Assembly (NCBI GenBank): GCA_038087015.1
Contig: JASBNA010000127.1
Coordinates: 1 to 53,034 of the forward strand
DNA from: Cerrena zonata
Taxonomy: Eukaryota > Basidiomycota > Agaricomycetes > Polyporales > Cerrenaceae
DNA length: 53,034 nt
Direction of reading: 5' to 3'
Part shown: positions 1 through 12,471 of the stretch, piece after piece
Position numbering within the stretch: the first letter of the stretch is position 1
How the letters are laid out: every line of letters begins with the position of its first letter
Notes under the pieces: model-generated
What the model saw: the letters and a program-made list of their open reading frames with translations, nothing else
Database searches by the model: none
What the model was told of the DNA's origin: nothing
Program-made: the position numbers and the translations under genes

Positions 1-216
1 GGGCAAGGCAACTGCGTCGCCCAAACAGGATGTTAATCGGCTCGGGGTAGTATTAGATGTAAATATGTCACACTGAATGTACAAGGAATGCTATACACGG
101 AGTATCCTAAATGTGGTACGATAACATAGCGAATGAGGAACGAAATTGGTAGCACTTTCGAGAATAAATCGAATAAAAATAGTACCGAGAAGTAGGTATC
201 CATGATAGCTGGGTGA

Positions 217-2216
217 TCATCGATTGCGTTGGCTAGAGCGTACTCCGGCAGCTTTGGTGCCAGGAGGTGGCTTGTAAGAATTACTATTGCCAGGGTTTCT
301 AACGGATGTGGATCTAGTACCCTGTCGCCCACTCGTCCTATTTGATTGAGCACCCTCAGGGAATAGTTGTTCGTGGGACCTCTCATCGTCAGAATCGTGA
401 TTATAATCGGGTTCACTTAGTAGATTAACAACCTCATCCGATTCCTCGTGAGCCTCTTCGACGGGGGCCATAGTAGCCTTCTGTTTTCCTTTATCAATAC
501 GTCTGGACGCGCTTGGTTGGGTTGGTTCAACCGAACGTGAACGTGAACCTGCCCTAGTGTTACGAGCAGGGGGATCGTTGAAGGTTCCTGGTGAGATGAC
601 TTCGATCCTCCGTTTCTTCTTTGGTCTGGTCCGTGAAGGAGCTATTACGCGACTGGTGGGGGGCTCGAGGTCTTCCGGAATGATATTACTATCCGATTGA
701 CCATTGGATGCCTGTGTGCGGCCTGATTGTGTTGTGTTTACTAATGTGGCTTGGGAAGGTGCAAAGCGAGTCGGAGACGATGCTGCAACAGCCGTCCGTT
801 TTCTTCGATTCCGAGCTAGTTTATCCGAAACGGACTGAGGATCCCTATCAGAGTACACTGGTGGAGGATGCTCTGCATCGGAGTCTTCTTCGTCTTCACC
901 CATCGAATCATCATCATCCTGGTCAGGTCTGAAAATAAAGGGGAGTTGAGTCGAGCAACATGTCATAAGGAGAAACAGAACCTTACCGTCGTCGCTCGGC
1001 CTTCCAGATTGGATCGTCGTCAGAGGTCTCTGGGATTTGGTCGTCTTCGTCGAAAGCCAGCAAATCCCGAAGGATACGCTGATCACCATCTTCCTCGCCC
1101 TCATCCTCATCCTCATCCGTCTCCAGATCTTTTCCTCCGTGAATCTCTTGCTGGTATTCATCCTGGTCTTCGTCCTGCTGGTCTTGATCTTCCTCCTCCT
1201 CTTCCTCCTTTTCATAGAGTGGCGCGCCGCTCCCAGATTGCTGTGGACTGACACTGCGTCTGCTCCTGCTTCCAGCCGGTTCCTCCTCTTCCTCTTCTTC
1301 ACCGTCAAAAACTTCATGATGCACGCGCTTTCTGGGGCCGGCTCTGCGACTAAGTTCATATTGACCTCGATGCTGGGGTGGATACCTCGGAGCTATTTCA
1401 TCGATAATTGGGTCCAATTCAAGCTGATTTTTCTTGTAATGTTCTCTCCAAGACTGCCATGTATGTCGCTTCGCCCAAGCATTGATATGATCTTCACCGC
1501 GTCCCTGTTCATATGAGTTAAGTGACAACATAATATGAATTCATACATGATTATTACCTCCGCACTGGCTACAAGTCGTTGATATATGATGTTTCCAGTG
1601 CGACCACCGTCGGCTTTGTCAGGGATTACTCGGGCGAGATAATCACAGAGGTGTCGTCGATCTTCCGCAGTAAATTCTGTACGGCTGAGTGAACGTTACA
1701 CAAATGAAGATTCGAATGAACTTTTGGCTCACGGTCTACGAGGTTTCGGTTGGCCGCCCATGCCCTTCCTGATCGGTGCCATGTGTTCACACTTCTTCCT
1801 CTCGATACAATCCTGAATAAACGACGGTAGTTCCACGTAGACATCCGGATAACTCCAATACGCTTGATCGTAAATTTGTCGATAGTTTTCGCTTACAATA
1901 ATCACGTCGGACCCAGCCTCTGTGGATCTAACAACTCCACCATGTTTCTATACCCTCAAGTGAGAACTCTGGTGAGGACAACGAGAAACATACATACCGT
2001 AATCAGTGTAGTTAATCTCTCAACGTGGGTGTGAGGAATGTGACCGTCAAACCAGAAGCGGAGAGCTACCCCATCCTTGGTAAAGAGTCTCTGCATACAA
2101 TGTCTCGTTAGACGCATCAGTATGTCTACTAAGATATCACGTACACGCATGTTATGTCCCTCATCTGTGTTTACTCTTTGACTCGAGCCACTTGGCAATG
2201 CAACGCTACGGGCCAT
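217..2216 (-). CDS. rap1: RAP1-type telomere protein (BRCT + Rap1 Myb)
   Basis: Exons (minus): 2216-2145, 2090-1998, 1947-1733, 1684-1558, 1504-987, 928-217; 578 aa. The first intron (2144-2091) has no stop and could be retained, giving 596 aa. Residues about 26-110 form a BRCT domain (LFTKDGVALRFWFDG, then KHGGVVRS, then SDVIIVSENY). Residues about 128-195 form the RAP1-family Myb fold (RTEFTAEDRR, GRTGNIIYQRL, HTWQSWREHYKKN). The rest is acidic, then Ser/Arg-rich, with several basic KKRR-type clusters that may be nuclear signals. RAP1 proteins bind telomeric DNA or shelterin partners and act in telomere protection and silencing. I see no RCT domain at the C-terminus. The start is the ATG that opens the first exon; no stronger upstream start was seen. 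Identity rests on the BRCT-Myb order; domain boundaries are approximate. Confidence 0.85.
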
Positions 2217-2873
2217 TTAGGAGAGCACTTTCATAGGAATTACCAGGTTGTATAAGTTATTACTTCAGTATCCAGATCTTGTTTAACGCGTAGGACAGGG
2301 GTACCAACACGGTCACGTGGATAGCTTAGGGCAGGCCGTCGTCCAAGTCCGGCCTCGTCGCAAGTTACTGACTTCATTAAAGTTTTGCATGTTACTTTAT
2401 AACTGTCGAACCCAATAACTTGAACGCGTTGTAGGTAGTCAGGAACGGCATTATACTCCTTTGGTCTCGGTATCGCGGAACATACGTTATCATCTTACTC
2501 GTGCCGGTGACGGTGACATTTCAACGATTCTACAACTGACGGCTGAGCTTATTCCTTCAACTTGCTTTGCTATCATACTGCCTTCCAAGATAACTTAAGA
2601 CCATAGGATATTGATACCTTACTCCCACAGCACGCCGTCTGAGCCGATACTCCATCAACAATCCAAGGGTTATCAACCCTGGGTTTGAACCCATTTTAGC
2701 GCTTTTAATCGTACTTAACCCTTCACTGCTGAACGTCTAGTAGCATATATCTCTACTTAGTATTAGGGATTTGATACACTCAAACACTTTAACGGTGAGT
2801 ACTGTAACCAATCGTATAGACTACTCATACTCATTACCATTAGACGCACATTCTCTCCGTTATTTATAGATCG
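2217..2873. other. Intergenic, divergent promoter region
   Basis: Lies between the starts of the divergent rap1 and PP2C genes. I see no coding exon, RNA gene or repeat in it. Confidence 0.5.
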
Positions 2874-4444
2874 ATGCATCGTGCCTTTGCTCAAGGCTAT
2901 CGTCGCAAAGCCCTTGTTAGAGCCACCGGACTTCTTATCGGTACATGGGGCCTCACATACACAGTAGTTAATCGACCCGTTAATCTCGACGCTGCACCTC
3001 CTAGCCGTCGCGATGAGTCTCATAACGATAAACATAGCTTCACAAAGCCAACTCTTCTTACGCAGTCGCTTGTAGCGTCCCAGAAGCCGGTTTCCAGCTT
3101 CGAGTCGAGTCGTAAACCTAACGTTGACGACAAGCTCCGTGAGTTCGAACAAATCCACAAAGCACCTCCTGGTGCTGGTATCTCGGAATACCATGTTGCA
3201 GAAACTACAAGGTATGTATGCTCATTTCCCCATCGTCACATCTCTAATATATACATCGGTATTCTAGCAATAACCCTTCCGAGGATGATCATGCCGAAGC
3301 TATCCTTCCAGTACCTTCGGGGTACTGGTCTCTATTTGGTGTTTACGACGGCCACGCCGGATGGGAAACTAGTGCATGGTTGCGAGAGAACTTAATCGTC
3401 GCTGTCGTCTCTTCTCTCGTCGACGTATACGATCGTTTTCACAGAGAAGCTTTAGACGAGGGAGTCTCCATGACAACCCCGGGTCCGAAGGACATTGAGA
3501 CCACTTTCAAAGACACCTTCAAGGATGTTGATCATCATCTCATTCATGAACGTCTCCAACAGGTACTCCTTGACACATCTCGCCAGAAAGCCGTAAATAC
3601 GTTGGCACCAGGTTGGGCTGGCTCCTGCGCCCTACTTTCGTTCTACGACTCTGACTTGAAGATTCTCCATACTGCCATTACTGGAGACTCGCGTGCTATT
3701 CTCGGTCGTCGGGTGAAAGACGAGGACGGAAAAACTTCCTACAGTGTTCATGTTCTTTCCACCGAACAGGACGGCAAGAACATTTCCGAGCGAGAGCGTC
3801 TCGCAGCGGAACATCCTGGGGAGACAGTCGTTAAACATGACCGTGTCCTCGGAATCGCGGTGTCCCGTGCCTTTGGAGACGGACGTTGGAAATGGAGTGT
3901 TGAAGAGCAAAAGATGCTTAAGGAAAAGTACCTTGGCCGCAGCGTACTGCCTGGGGTCAAGACACCGCCTTACCTCACTGCCGAGCCCGAAGTTACTTCC
4001 ATTGAGATCCAGCCCGGCGACTTCCTGATTATGGGTACAGATGGACTTTGGGAGTGTCTAACAAGCGAAGATGCTGTGGGCTTAGTTGGCTGGTGGAAGG
4101 ATCATTCCTTGAAGACTTCAGTCGCGCAACCAGATGAGCTCCCCGTTCAACCAAAAGGGAATCACTCAAACGACGGGCCTCGTTATGGCCAGTGGAACGC
4201 GAAGAAAGAATTCATCAAAACCGACGATAACGCAGCCACACATTTAATCAGGAATGCACTGGGTGGATCGAATACTGACCTCGCCGCGGCGCTCTTCTCT
4301 CTCCGTGCCTGGTCGAGAACATTTAGGTATGTTGCTATGCAATTATACCCGTTAAACATTTGTATTCTAACCGCTGCTTCGTCTTGCAGGGATGATATTA
4401 CCGCCGTAGTGGTTTTCTTCGACGATGAAAAGAACGCCGCCTAG
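2874..4444 (+). CDS. PP2C-family protein phosphatase, Ptc5/PDP-like, probably mitochondrial
   Basis: Exons 2874-3211, 3268-4326, 4390-4444; 483 aa. The Arg-rich N-terminus followed by a hydrophobic stretch (about residues 1-35) fits a mitochondrial targeting/anchor sequence. PP2C motifs appear in order: VYDGHAG at about 138-144 (metal-binding Asp), GSCALLSFYD, TGDSRAILGRR, AVSRAFGDGRWKW, GTDGLWECL near 369, and RDDITAVVVFF at the C-terminus, which only forms when the last intron is removed. PP2C enzymes are Mg/Mn-dependent Ser/Thr phosphatases. The layout, with the long insert between the AFGDG and GTDGLW motifs and the predicted mitochondrial leader, resembles pyruvate dehydrogenase phosphatases (yeast Ptc5, animal PDP1). 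The substrate assignment is inference. All metal-ligand motifs look intact. Confidence 0.88.
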
Positions 4445-5666
4445 TCTCACAAATTGTAATTGTTGTCATAGTCCTTCTAAATCAAGATTATCCGATCGCG
4501 ATTTCACTAACTCGACATCAACACATGCTGAATTGACTGGGATCTTAGCCCATTGGCTGGACCTGAATGCGGAATGTCATATTTTTTTATTAGATCCCGA
4601 CGGTTTAGGTCGTGTGGCGCTTTCTCCTAACTACCCAGCAGTACGTATGATATCGAAGTATTACACATGTTGGGTGGTTGGGCTGACCGAGATCTATCTC
4701 CATTTTTTCCAAGCGATGAATCCCAAAGTCCTCATCCTATCGCTGCGCCCAAGCAAATGACAGACGCTCAAATGCATTTTTCAGCTTCCGCACATCTGTC
4801 GTAAATCCGACGCCACCACCCTTGGCCTTCCGCATCAGGTTTCTCCGCACTTCGTCCATCCTCAAGTTGGTTCGCAAGGGATATCCTCTGAATTCATATG
4901 AAAAAACATTTCAATGTGCGGGCCTTTTTCGGTATCGCCTATCCGACCTGCTTTCAAACAATAATTCAATCCTAACTGAATCACGTACGTATAGTGTGAC
5001 GCATTCTAGTGTTGGGTAATGAATTATTATTGGTGTAGCATCAGATTTCTCGACCAACGTTTCTCAACATCTCCCCTTTTCTTATCCTTTCTCTCACCTG
5101 AAACCTCAAGGATGCGATCATATCGTGTCAGCAACGGGTACCACGAGATAATAGAAGGCAGGCTGGCAACTGGTGTTGCACGGAGCCGTGGAAGCAAAAC
5201 AGTAGCAGTAATTGAAACCAGGCGCCTGCACTGAGCAATATTTCCCAAAACGAATCTAGCGCAGGATCCATGGCACCGGGAACTTGTCCAGAAGCCGCCG
5301 GTCCGTCACACAAGGTCAAGGTTACCAAGTTCCAACTCTTGTTTGAAGTCTGAAGTCATGGGCTTCGCTTACTATTCCTGTCAGGGGAGCCTCCAAATTC
5401 TTCCGCAGTTTACCAGAGGATGGGAGACAATGCCAGTGTTTCTCTCCGCTTTTAATGTCTTGAGGTAAGGATGTGCAGGGCAGCTTACCGGTAGCCACCA
5501 CTTTCCGCTTGACGCAACATATATACTATTCGCGTTCGCTTCCGCCTGTCAGGCATCGAAATCTAATCTTTCTGGGGCTACTTCCCCGCTCATATAAATC
5601 TAGCCACATCGTCAGCTGAAGCTTCCCCTTGCTTCTGCTGTTCTTCGTGGTTGCCCCTGTTCAGCC
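4445..5666. other. Intergenic, no gene seen
   Basis: About 1.2 kb without a supportable exon. The short reading frames here have no family motifs or splice structure. The right end holds the promoter of the DUF6534 gene. Confidence 0.45.
5593..5599 (+). promoter_or_regulatory. TATA box of the DUF6534 gene
   Basis: TATAAAT about 70 nt upstream of the ATG at 5667, followed by a CT-rich stretch typical of fungal core promoters. Confidence 0.5.
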
Positions 5667-7321
5667 ATGCCCCTCTCACTGCCTGACCTCCAGGAACATC
5701 CGGCGTACTACATTGGCCCCAATGTCGTAGGGATTATGATCCAGGCTTTGGAGATGGGTTTCATCCTCAACCAGTTCTTCACATTTTGGTCTCGATCGGA
5801 CCGGGGTTACACTGTGATACGATGTATCGTGATTTTCGTCACTTTAGTTGCCATGTACGTTCGTTTCAAGCTGCATTTTCGTCTGCTGACTTCAACTCTG
5901 AGCATAGACTACAAACTTCTTTGGCGTTTTACAACCTCTGGAGAGCACATGTTATTCACTTCGGAGATTGGGTGAGGACCGACGAAGTTGCAAATGATGC
6001 CTGCCGTACGTGCTGAACGCACTTTTTCCACCAGGTGGCCGCAACGAGTTTCATTTGGATAGACAAATTGTCTCCGATTATGGTGAGCGTTTCCGTGTCC
6101 TTTCCAGACACAGTTGAAATATTCAAGACGCCTACACGGCTCTAGACTGTATCAATGGCGGCCCCCGTACAAGCTTTCTTAATATGGCGATGTTGGACGG
6201 TACGTAACATGTTTATGTGTGTTGAACGTATGGTTGAATATTGTCAATAGCTTACTAGAAAAAGCTGGATTACTCTCGTAAGTCTCGTAACCATACAGAA
6301 TGTTCTTCTTGATAACCGATTGCACAGGTGCCCCTATCGATGATTTTGCTAGCGTCAGCTATCTCAAGTATAATAGTGACTGTGGAGACCTTTGAGGTCA
6401 ACTTTGTTGCCTTGGTAGAGGATATCGATAAACTCCCGAAGATTAAGGTGTGTAGCATGGTCTGCCAGCTCGAAAACGTTCTAACAAATTCCAACAGCCC
6501 GATGTTACTTGTAAGTGTTTTAAGTGCAGTATGCCCAGGGTTGACCTTGGCTCAAACACAATCATTCAGTTATTCTCGCACTAACCTCTTCTGCCGGTAA
6601 GTTTCTTTCGTAAACATGACGACCAGCTCTAATCGTGTTTATAGTTCTTGATGTGATTGTCACTTCTATATGTGATTAGCAGCTTTCTCTTGATCTCAGA
6701 AACTCTCGCTGACGAGGCCACAGTGCTCATTTATCTTTCGCGCGCGAAAGCAAATGTATACTCCTCACGGTTCCGCCGAGTAATGCGCAAGTTGGTCATT
6801 ATGGTCTGGGAGGCCGCAGTTCCTCCGTGTGTATGTGCTATATTGGCTGTGGTAACATACTTGACTTTGGTGCGTCGTTCCGGAACCTCACAACTGCCTC
6901 CGTGACCTAATCTCGATTTCAGGTCAATAAAAACTACTGGGACTTGATGTTCCAAGCAATCCTTGGCAAGCTTTACGTGATTTCCTTATTCGTTACACTG
7001 TACGGATTTCCTCTTTTGATTCTATATCGATTCTAACTTATCATATAGGAACGGTCGAGCTGCGCTTGCGATGGAAAACGCTGATACTACGCCCCAACCG
7101 CTGACGAGCCTCGGATGGGGATTTAGTCGCCCTCTGACCCTGAATGTACGTACTGGTTGCTACCAAGTTCCTGTACCCAAGTTAACGTTAGCTCCAAGAT
7201 GCCGACCAGAGACCTCGAGTCTAGAGGGGGTAACTATACTGGTCACTCTTCAGCAGATAATACTAGTGTCGTCATCGATCAGGAGAACAAGGACAAGCCC
7301 GGCAGTCTCCAAGTCTCATGA
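5667..7321 (+). CDS. DUF6534 multi-pass membrane protein
   Basis: Thirteen exons: 5667-5854, 5908-5971, 6035-6082, 6146-6199, 6251-6277, 6328-6447, 6498-6510, 6570-6596, 6645-6671, 6724-6869, 6923-6999, 7049-7145, 7199-7321; 336 aa. Joining them gives hydrophobic segments separated by the motifs QTSLAFYNLWRAHVIHFGDW, VQAFLIWRCWTLTRKSW and a charged loop SRAKANVYSSRFRR. This is the layout of the DUF6534 family, which is greatly expanded in Agaricomycetes: about seven membrane segments and a soluble, polar C-terminal tail. Function is unknown; a plasma-membrane sensor is often suspected but unproven. Exons 5, 8 and 9 are 27 nt and exon 7 only 13 nt. The reading frame closes through all 12 introns, so the gene looks intact. 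It is convergent with the dioxygenase-like gene. Confidence 0.82.
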
Positions 7322-7990
7322 CCTCTATTTGCGTTCTATGAAGCCAGAGATGAAGCCAGACAAGCAGGAAAGGCAGCTTGCACTCACAGCCTTACTTCCA
7401 CCGGCGTAATCCAACCCTAGAGAAGACTTAACTCCGGGTTCTATGTCGCGTGAGTTGATCGCAGCTATTTATGGCCGGCAAACACCCGGTTTCTTGCTAC
7501 GATACTGGCCTCTATTGCTAGCGATCTGTACCTCGGCATTTCTGATTCCGTGCAAAAACACGACGATGCAAAGACATTCAGTCGTCTCCCACGTTCTTTT
7601 GTATATACTGATCTCGGGATGCTTTATAACACCCACGGTTCACTCTTTCAGATTACCTATGTAGACTTACTATTTGTCACATGTCTACTATACGTGTAAA
7701 TATCTACCTAGTTTGTATCCTGAACTCTGCCTTCGATTCGAGACTCTTTTACCTTACAATGGTGTCGCACTTTGTATATACTTTTAATACGGAATACTGT
7801 ATATTATGGAGATGGCAGTTATCGTGTTTTTGTTATCATGGCGTTGAGTATGTACATGGTGAAAGGCTTAGAACAGTATCTTCGGACGGACTGATGGAAT
7901 AACTCGACAATAACGCTGACAGCGATATGCGATGCATAATATTATAGATACAGAAATCATACAACTAGATGGGTACTAATAAGTCCGTGT
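7322..7990. other. Intergenic between convergent genes
   Basis: Downstream of both neighbours. Two frames of about 73 codons occur here but show no motif or splice continuity; nothing else was seen. Confidence 0.45.
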
Positions 7991-9462
7991 TTACAAAACG
8001 AAGAGGCCAGCGATGAAGGAAAGGGGGAGCATAACAAGGCCTCCGACGGAAAGAGTCTCAGCACCGTTAGTCGAGGTGGCACTAGCACTCGACGAAGAAG
8101 CAGTAGCAGAGGAAGAAGCGGAGCTGGAGTTGCTTCCAGGAGGTCCGCCGGAACCGCCTGGACCACCACCCATTGAGTTGGCATTAGCGACGCCTCCATC
8201 CTCGGTGAGTGTGGAGGCTGAAGTGACGGTGTAAGCAGATGATGCATCGATACCGATGGCAGTCCAAGCAAAGATGCCGTCAGAAACGCTATCACCGAGC
8301 AAAACATACTCGAGGAAAGGATCGACATCCGTAGCTTCCTCGGAGAGGATACTGTCGCTATCGTTCTCTGTGAGAGATTGGGTGTTGGTCGAGTAAGGCG
8401 CGACAGTCTCAACGGAAGTAATGAGATCCTGGTCGAAGAAGGCCTGACCGACGTGGCTGACGGTATCACTCGTGTAGGTACCGTTCGAGAACTTGGTACC
8501 GTTGGTCTGGTAGGCCATGAGATGGATGTGAGTGGTACGACCGGTGTAGTGACCAGGGAATGTTGTGAGCCACTGAGCAACACCGTCAGAGTTAGTCTGT
8601 TGGATACCACGAAGGAAAGTGGAGTCCTGAATTTTATGTATGTCAGCTTAAAGAGAAGTGGCCATTGAACAGGTGGACGCACAATGTTGGTCGAATCACT
8701 TGAGTCACCGTTGCCACTAGCAACAACACCAGAGTAGACACCAGTAGAGTTTGCTACGAAATTCGAGGTAAGATTTGTGAAAGGTGCAAGGCAAGAAATA
8801 ACATACCGTGCCAGAAATCGACGTAGACATCTTGAACGGGATTACAGGTGCTGACGTCGATGAGTTGAATCTCGACATATGTATCGACACCACTCTGGGA
8901 CTCCCGAATATCAAATCGGACGTATTCACCGTCAACGTCTGTAATGGATAGTTGATTTAGTGTACCGAAATCAAACAGAATAAGGAAATATCTCACAGTA
9001 AGGCCCTTGTGTGACCTCGGCTGACAAAACACAAGAGGTGTTTCCAGAGAACAGCGTAGAGGCATCAGTGTTGTTCGTGACTCCCGTAAGGTTGGAGTGA
9101 TGGCTGGTGCTCAAAGCAGTCGAGAGATCACGCTTGAATGGAAGCATGGGATCTGAATGCAAGCTCGTAAGACGATAATTCTGCTAAGCACAAAGGATAC
9201 GAAACTTACCACTACGTGCATTGCGTGAAGCTCTGATGTCACGGGCATATTGCTCTCTGCGAGCACGGCCCAAGTCATAGACACCACCTCGTTTGCGAAG
9301 TTGCGATTGGCAGTCGGCAAGTGACCTCCTGGCCTGTCTCTGGAAGAGTGCACGTTTCACGTACTCAGTTGTACCAGGTAGAGGCTCAGCATGAGCGTTG
9401 GCAACGCCAGCGATTGAAGCAACGGTAAGAGCCAGGGAAAGAAGTGAAGGTGCGAAAACCAT
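7991..9462 (-). CDS. Secreted intradiol-dioxygenase-like protein, probably GPI-anchored
   Basis: Exons (minus): 9462-9210, 9152-8997, 8938-8807, 8753-8683, 8626-7991; 415 aa. Residues 1-23 form a signal peptide (hydrophobic core ending in GVANA). The intradiol ring-cleavage dioxygenase fold is shown by GPYYVDGEYVR at about 134-144, DVYVDFWH, GVYSG (Tyr187) and GHYTGRTTHIH (Tyr231, His237, His239), which could supply the Tyr/Tyr/His/His non-haem iron site. The tail has a Gly/Ser/Ala-rich linker and ends in a hydrophobic segment, as in GPI-anchored proteins. Known intradiol enzymes open catechol-type rings; extracellular fungal members are presumed to act on lignin- or plant-derived aromatics. 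The substrate here is unknown. Confidence 0.85.
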
Positions 9463-9506
9463 GATGAAGAATCGAATAGTGCAAACACCTCATCCTACGT
9501 CCCAGT

Positions 9507-9513
9507 TATATAC
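9507..9513 (-). promoter_or_regulatory. TATA box of the dioxygenase-like gene
   Basis: TATATAA on the minus strand, about 45 nt upstream of the ATG at 9462. Confidence 0.5.
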
Positions 9514-11619
9514 CTTTCATTGTCTGAAGTTTACCCGAGGAATGTTTTCATTCATCTCCTCGAGTACGCCTCCTGTAACTGCGGTGCGCGCGCACGGAGT
9601 TGAGGCTACAAGATAGATATCTCGAAGGTGTTCAGAATTTCGAACATACAAAGACATATCGTGCGTGCACCCGCTGGAGAAGGGAGCAAAATTGAAGATC
9701 GACGATTCGCTGCGGGCGCGGATATTCGCCTTTATGGGTCTTGGCATCGGTTCCGCAGCCCAAGTAGCCAATCAGAGCAACGGGATTGTCACTCCTCCGT
9801 AAAGCCTGTTTCATTGAATAAAATGCGGTACTAGGCGGGTAGTTCGGATGGCCGAATGAATGGTCAGTGTGAACAGCAATCATTGGGAAATCATCACGTT
9901 GATTCAATTTTGAGATTTTGGAGGTACAAACCCATAGCGGTATGTCGGAGGTGCAGGTCCAATCAAACATCGTGACTTACAAAATTGATCCTAAACCTCA
10001 CCCGATCGATCACCACTGCACTTCGAAATGTTAAAACCTGCAAGTGCTGTGTTAGTTTTTTGCGTAGTGTCGGTAAGAAGTGCCAATAGCGTCATTCCTA
10101 TTGTATAGCCTAGGTATCACGGTCTCGATTCAAGGTTTACTGGTCAGAAGAGCGCAATAAATATTTAAACCACTGGTACCTTTCGAAAACTAATGACTGT
10201 TCAAGAGGTGGAAGCTGTGAAGCCCGCGAATGTCGCCGGAAGAATCAAATACTCCCTTTATGAGAATCGAACGTTTGAACCGTGGCCAATACCATCTCTT
10301 TCTTTGTCAATTGCTTGTTAGGCTTCCGACAGCTTTAAAGATGACCATCGATTAATAACGAGAAAGGACAGACGGTGATGACCTTTAAAGGACGTACATA
10401 TTTCGTGTTTCATGCACCCAGCACTGGCAGGTTAACCTGAAGAATGCCAACTTTGCCAAGCATACCGCATCATTCGCCTTCGTATCTGTTCCACCAAGAT
10501 TTACATAATCTTCGATACTTCGAGAGGGATAAGCTCGTAGGAAGAGCCTTAAACTTGCGAAACGATTGCACGAATCGCGTCATTGTCGTCAAGAGAAAAT
10601 AGTGATTTGCAGAGCTGAATCATGAGTTGAGCAAGCTCAAGAAACACGCCTTAAGCACGCAGGAAGCGAGCCAACACGACTTTTTCAAGCTCCGCTTCTT
10701 CCCACATTTCTAGCCGGTCATACATCATGCGCCAAGCCCAACATTAACGAAATAGCACTTGAGCTCATATCTCCAATGTCATCCAACTTCATCTTCATTG
10801 TTGTAATGGGTACCGGTTACCTGGCTTACCTTAAGACATTATCCTTCCGCCTCGTCGTGCCCCTTGTTCAAGTATTCATATAAGAAAACTCAGAAAGCAA
10901 TGGCCACACTAGCTGACTATGCTACGAAGTGACCAGTGGACGGGAACATTGCTTGCAAATACGGATAAAGGCTAAGACGGGTATAATAAGGCAAGATGAA
11001 AGATGCTACCTCCGTCTCCTATTGTAATATAGCTGAAAATGTGATGAATATGTCGCTTCCAGTACGTGCCAGTCGTGGATAGAAGATTCGAAAATATAGC
11101 CTCTTTCAATGTCACTGCCAGAGAATACAAATAAATTCGTCGCTAGGAGTACTTGCGTCCGTCAGTTATATTAGACATAAGCATGAGTCTATCAAGGAAA
11201 CAGACCTTACAGGCCACTGTCAGACTTCTTTGCCTAAGCAGGATCATAGTTCCTATAACAAATCTATATATCAATATAGACTATACCTGTATGCGGATTC
11301 GAAGTCCTTATTCTTGCCCAGAATTGCATATAAACTATCACACGAATACCTGCCAAGTCTTGCTTTTCATCTAAAAAGGAGTCCGTTGTCAGCATAAGCA
11401 TATGAAACCACTTACCATAGTCATTCGATCACTGGGCTGTGAACATAACGGTACCAACAGTCCGCGCAATGGTACTCATGCCATTTCGAGTCCGAGGCCG
11501 TCAGGCCCCCAGAGAATAGACGATTCTATAGATGTTATTCACAGTCTGCAGAAATTAAAGCATCTATACCTATCCTTATAGCTAAGCCTTAAATATATAT
11601 GCTCTTCGACCCTTACAAG
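9514..11619. other. Long intergenic region, nothing recognised
   Basis: About 2.1 kb. A frame of 112 codons on the minus strand (9632-9970) has no motif or plausible splice partners. No tRNA, repeat array or transposon end was seen. The right end is downstream of the thioesterase gene. Confidence 0.4.
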
Positions 11620-12471
11620 CTAAAGCTTTGACTTGTCAGGGGGTGGGGAAGGTGCCATTTTGACATGAACACCGGAAACCACAAGACGATGATGAGTATC
11701 GTTCCAGATCTGCCAACACGATATCTTAGCTATACTGACAGCAACTTGCACTCATCATGAAATGACGCACCTCTGTCCGAGCGGATACAGCTCTGGCACC
11801 GACTGTCAACGTGGTGTTCACGATCCGAAGTTCGTCCCCACTTTGTGCGACAGTTAGCGTGATAAAGGAGGATGAGAAATACGACATACAGTTTGGCAGG
11901 CGAGTGGTAGATTGTGGATATCGACTGCGAGACGTTCCACCCAGGTTTCCCAGTCGTGTGTAGGGACAACGCAATATCCGCGAGTGTAGAACATCTAACC
12001 GAGATAGGCACGTCTGGATCAGTCCATGACATCACCATATTGGTAAAGAAGCACGACGGGTACTTACATGTCCACTAAGAACGCAGAACATCCTCCATGA
12101 AGGATCCCACTCCCATTTAGCATATCTATATCCAAGGCACAGGCTATAAGTCAATTGAAAGCTCATCATCATAAAGACGAAACATTACCTTCCTCCACAG
12201 TAAGTAGGCAAACAACCCTGCCTTCTTCCCTAGTGGGTTCCTCTGCTTTCTTGACAATACTCACCTCCGAGAGCTTCATCCGTTGAGTAATCGGTGCTCC
12301 AAACGAGGTAGGACCCCGCTTCGACGAAAGGTATATCAAGCTAGGGTTCACGAAACGCTTGATATCATCAGAAGCATTCCCAGCGATATGTGATACGTCC
12401 ACATCCTTCTTCGCAGCTGCAATCCTTTCCAACCGAGAAGGCTGGGGTTTCGTTTCCTCGGATCCACTCAT
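11620..12471 (-). CDS. Hotdog-fold acyl-CoA thioesterase (PaaI/ACOT13-like)
   Basis: Exons (minus): 12471-12189, 12125-12068, 11994-11890, 11840-11771, 11709-11620; 201 aa. After splicing, the 4HBT hotdog signature appears: NGSGILHGGCSAFLVD (residues 98-113, the HGG loop at 104-106 with the downstream Asp), then GWNVSQSISTIYHSPAKLGD and a C-terminal strand IWNDTHHRLVVSGVHVKMAP. Members cleave acyl-CoA thioesters; the ACOT13/PaaI branch acts on medium to long acyl or aromatic acyl-CoA. The roughly 60-residue N-terminal extension rich in Lys and Ser is typical of fungal homologues. The start is the ATG giving MSGSEETKP; an upstream in-frame ATG would add 30 residues without similarity to the family. 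Confidence 0.82.

Noticed and set aside
6645..6723. In-frame stop in the DUF6534 gene (pseudogene)
   Set aside because: A 52-nt GT-AG intron (6672-6723) removes the stop and joins the conserved helix to the SRAKAN loop.
7443..7902. Two frames of about 73 codons with hydrophobic stretches downstream of the DUF6534 gene
   Set aside because: No homology to DUF6534 helices and no splice path; the gene already ends with a polar tail at 7321.
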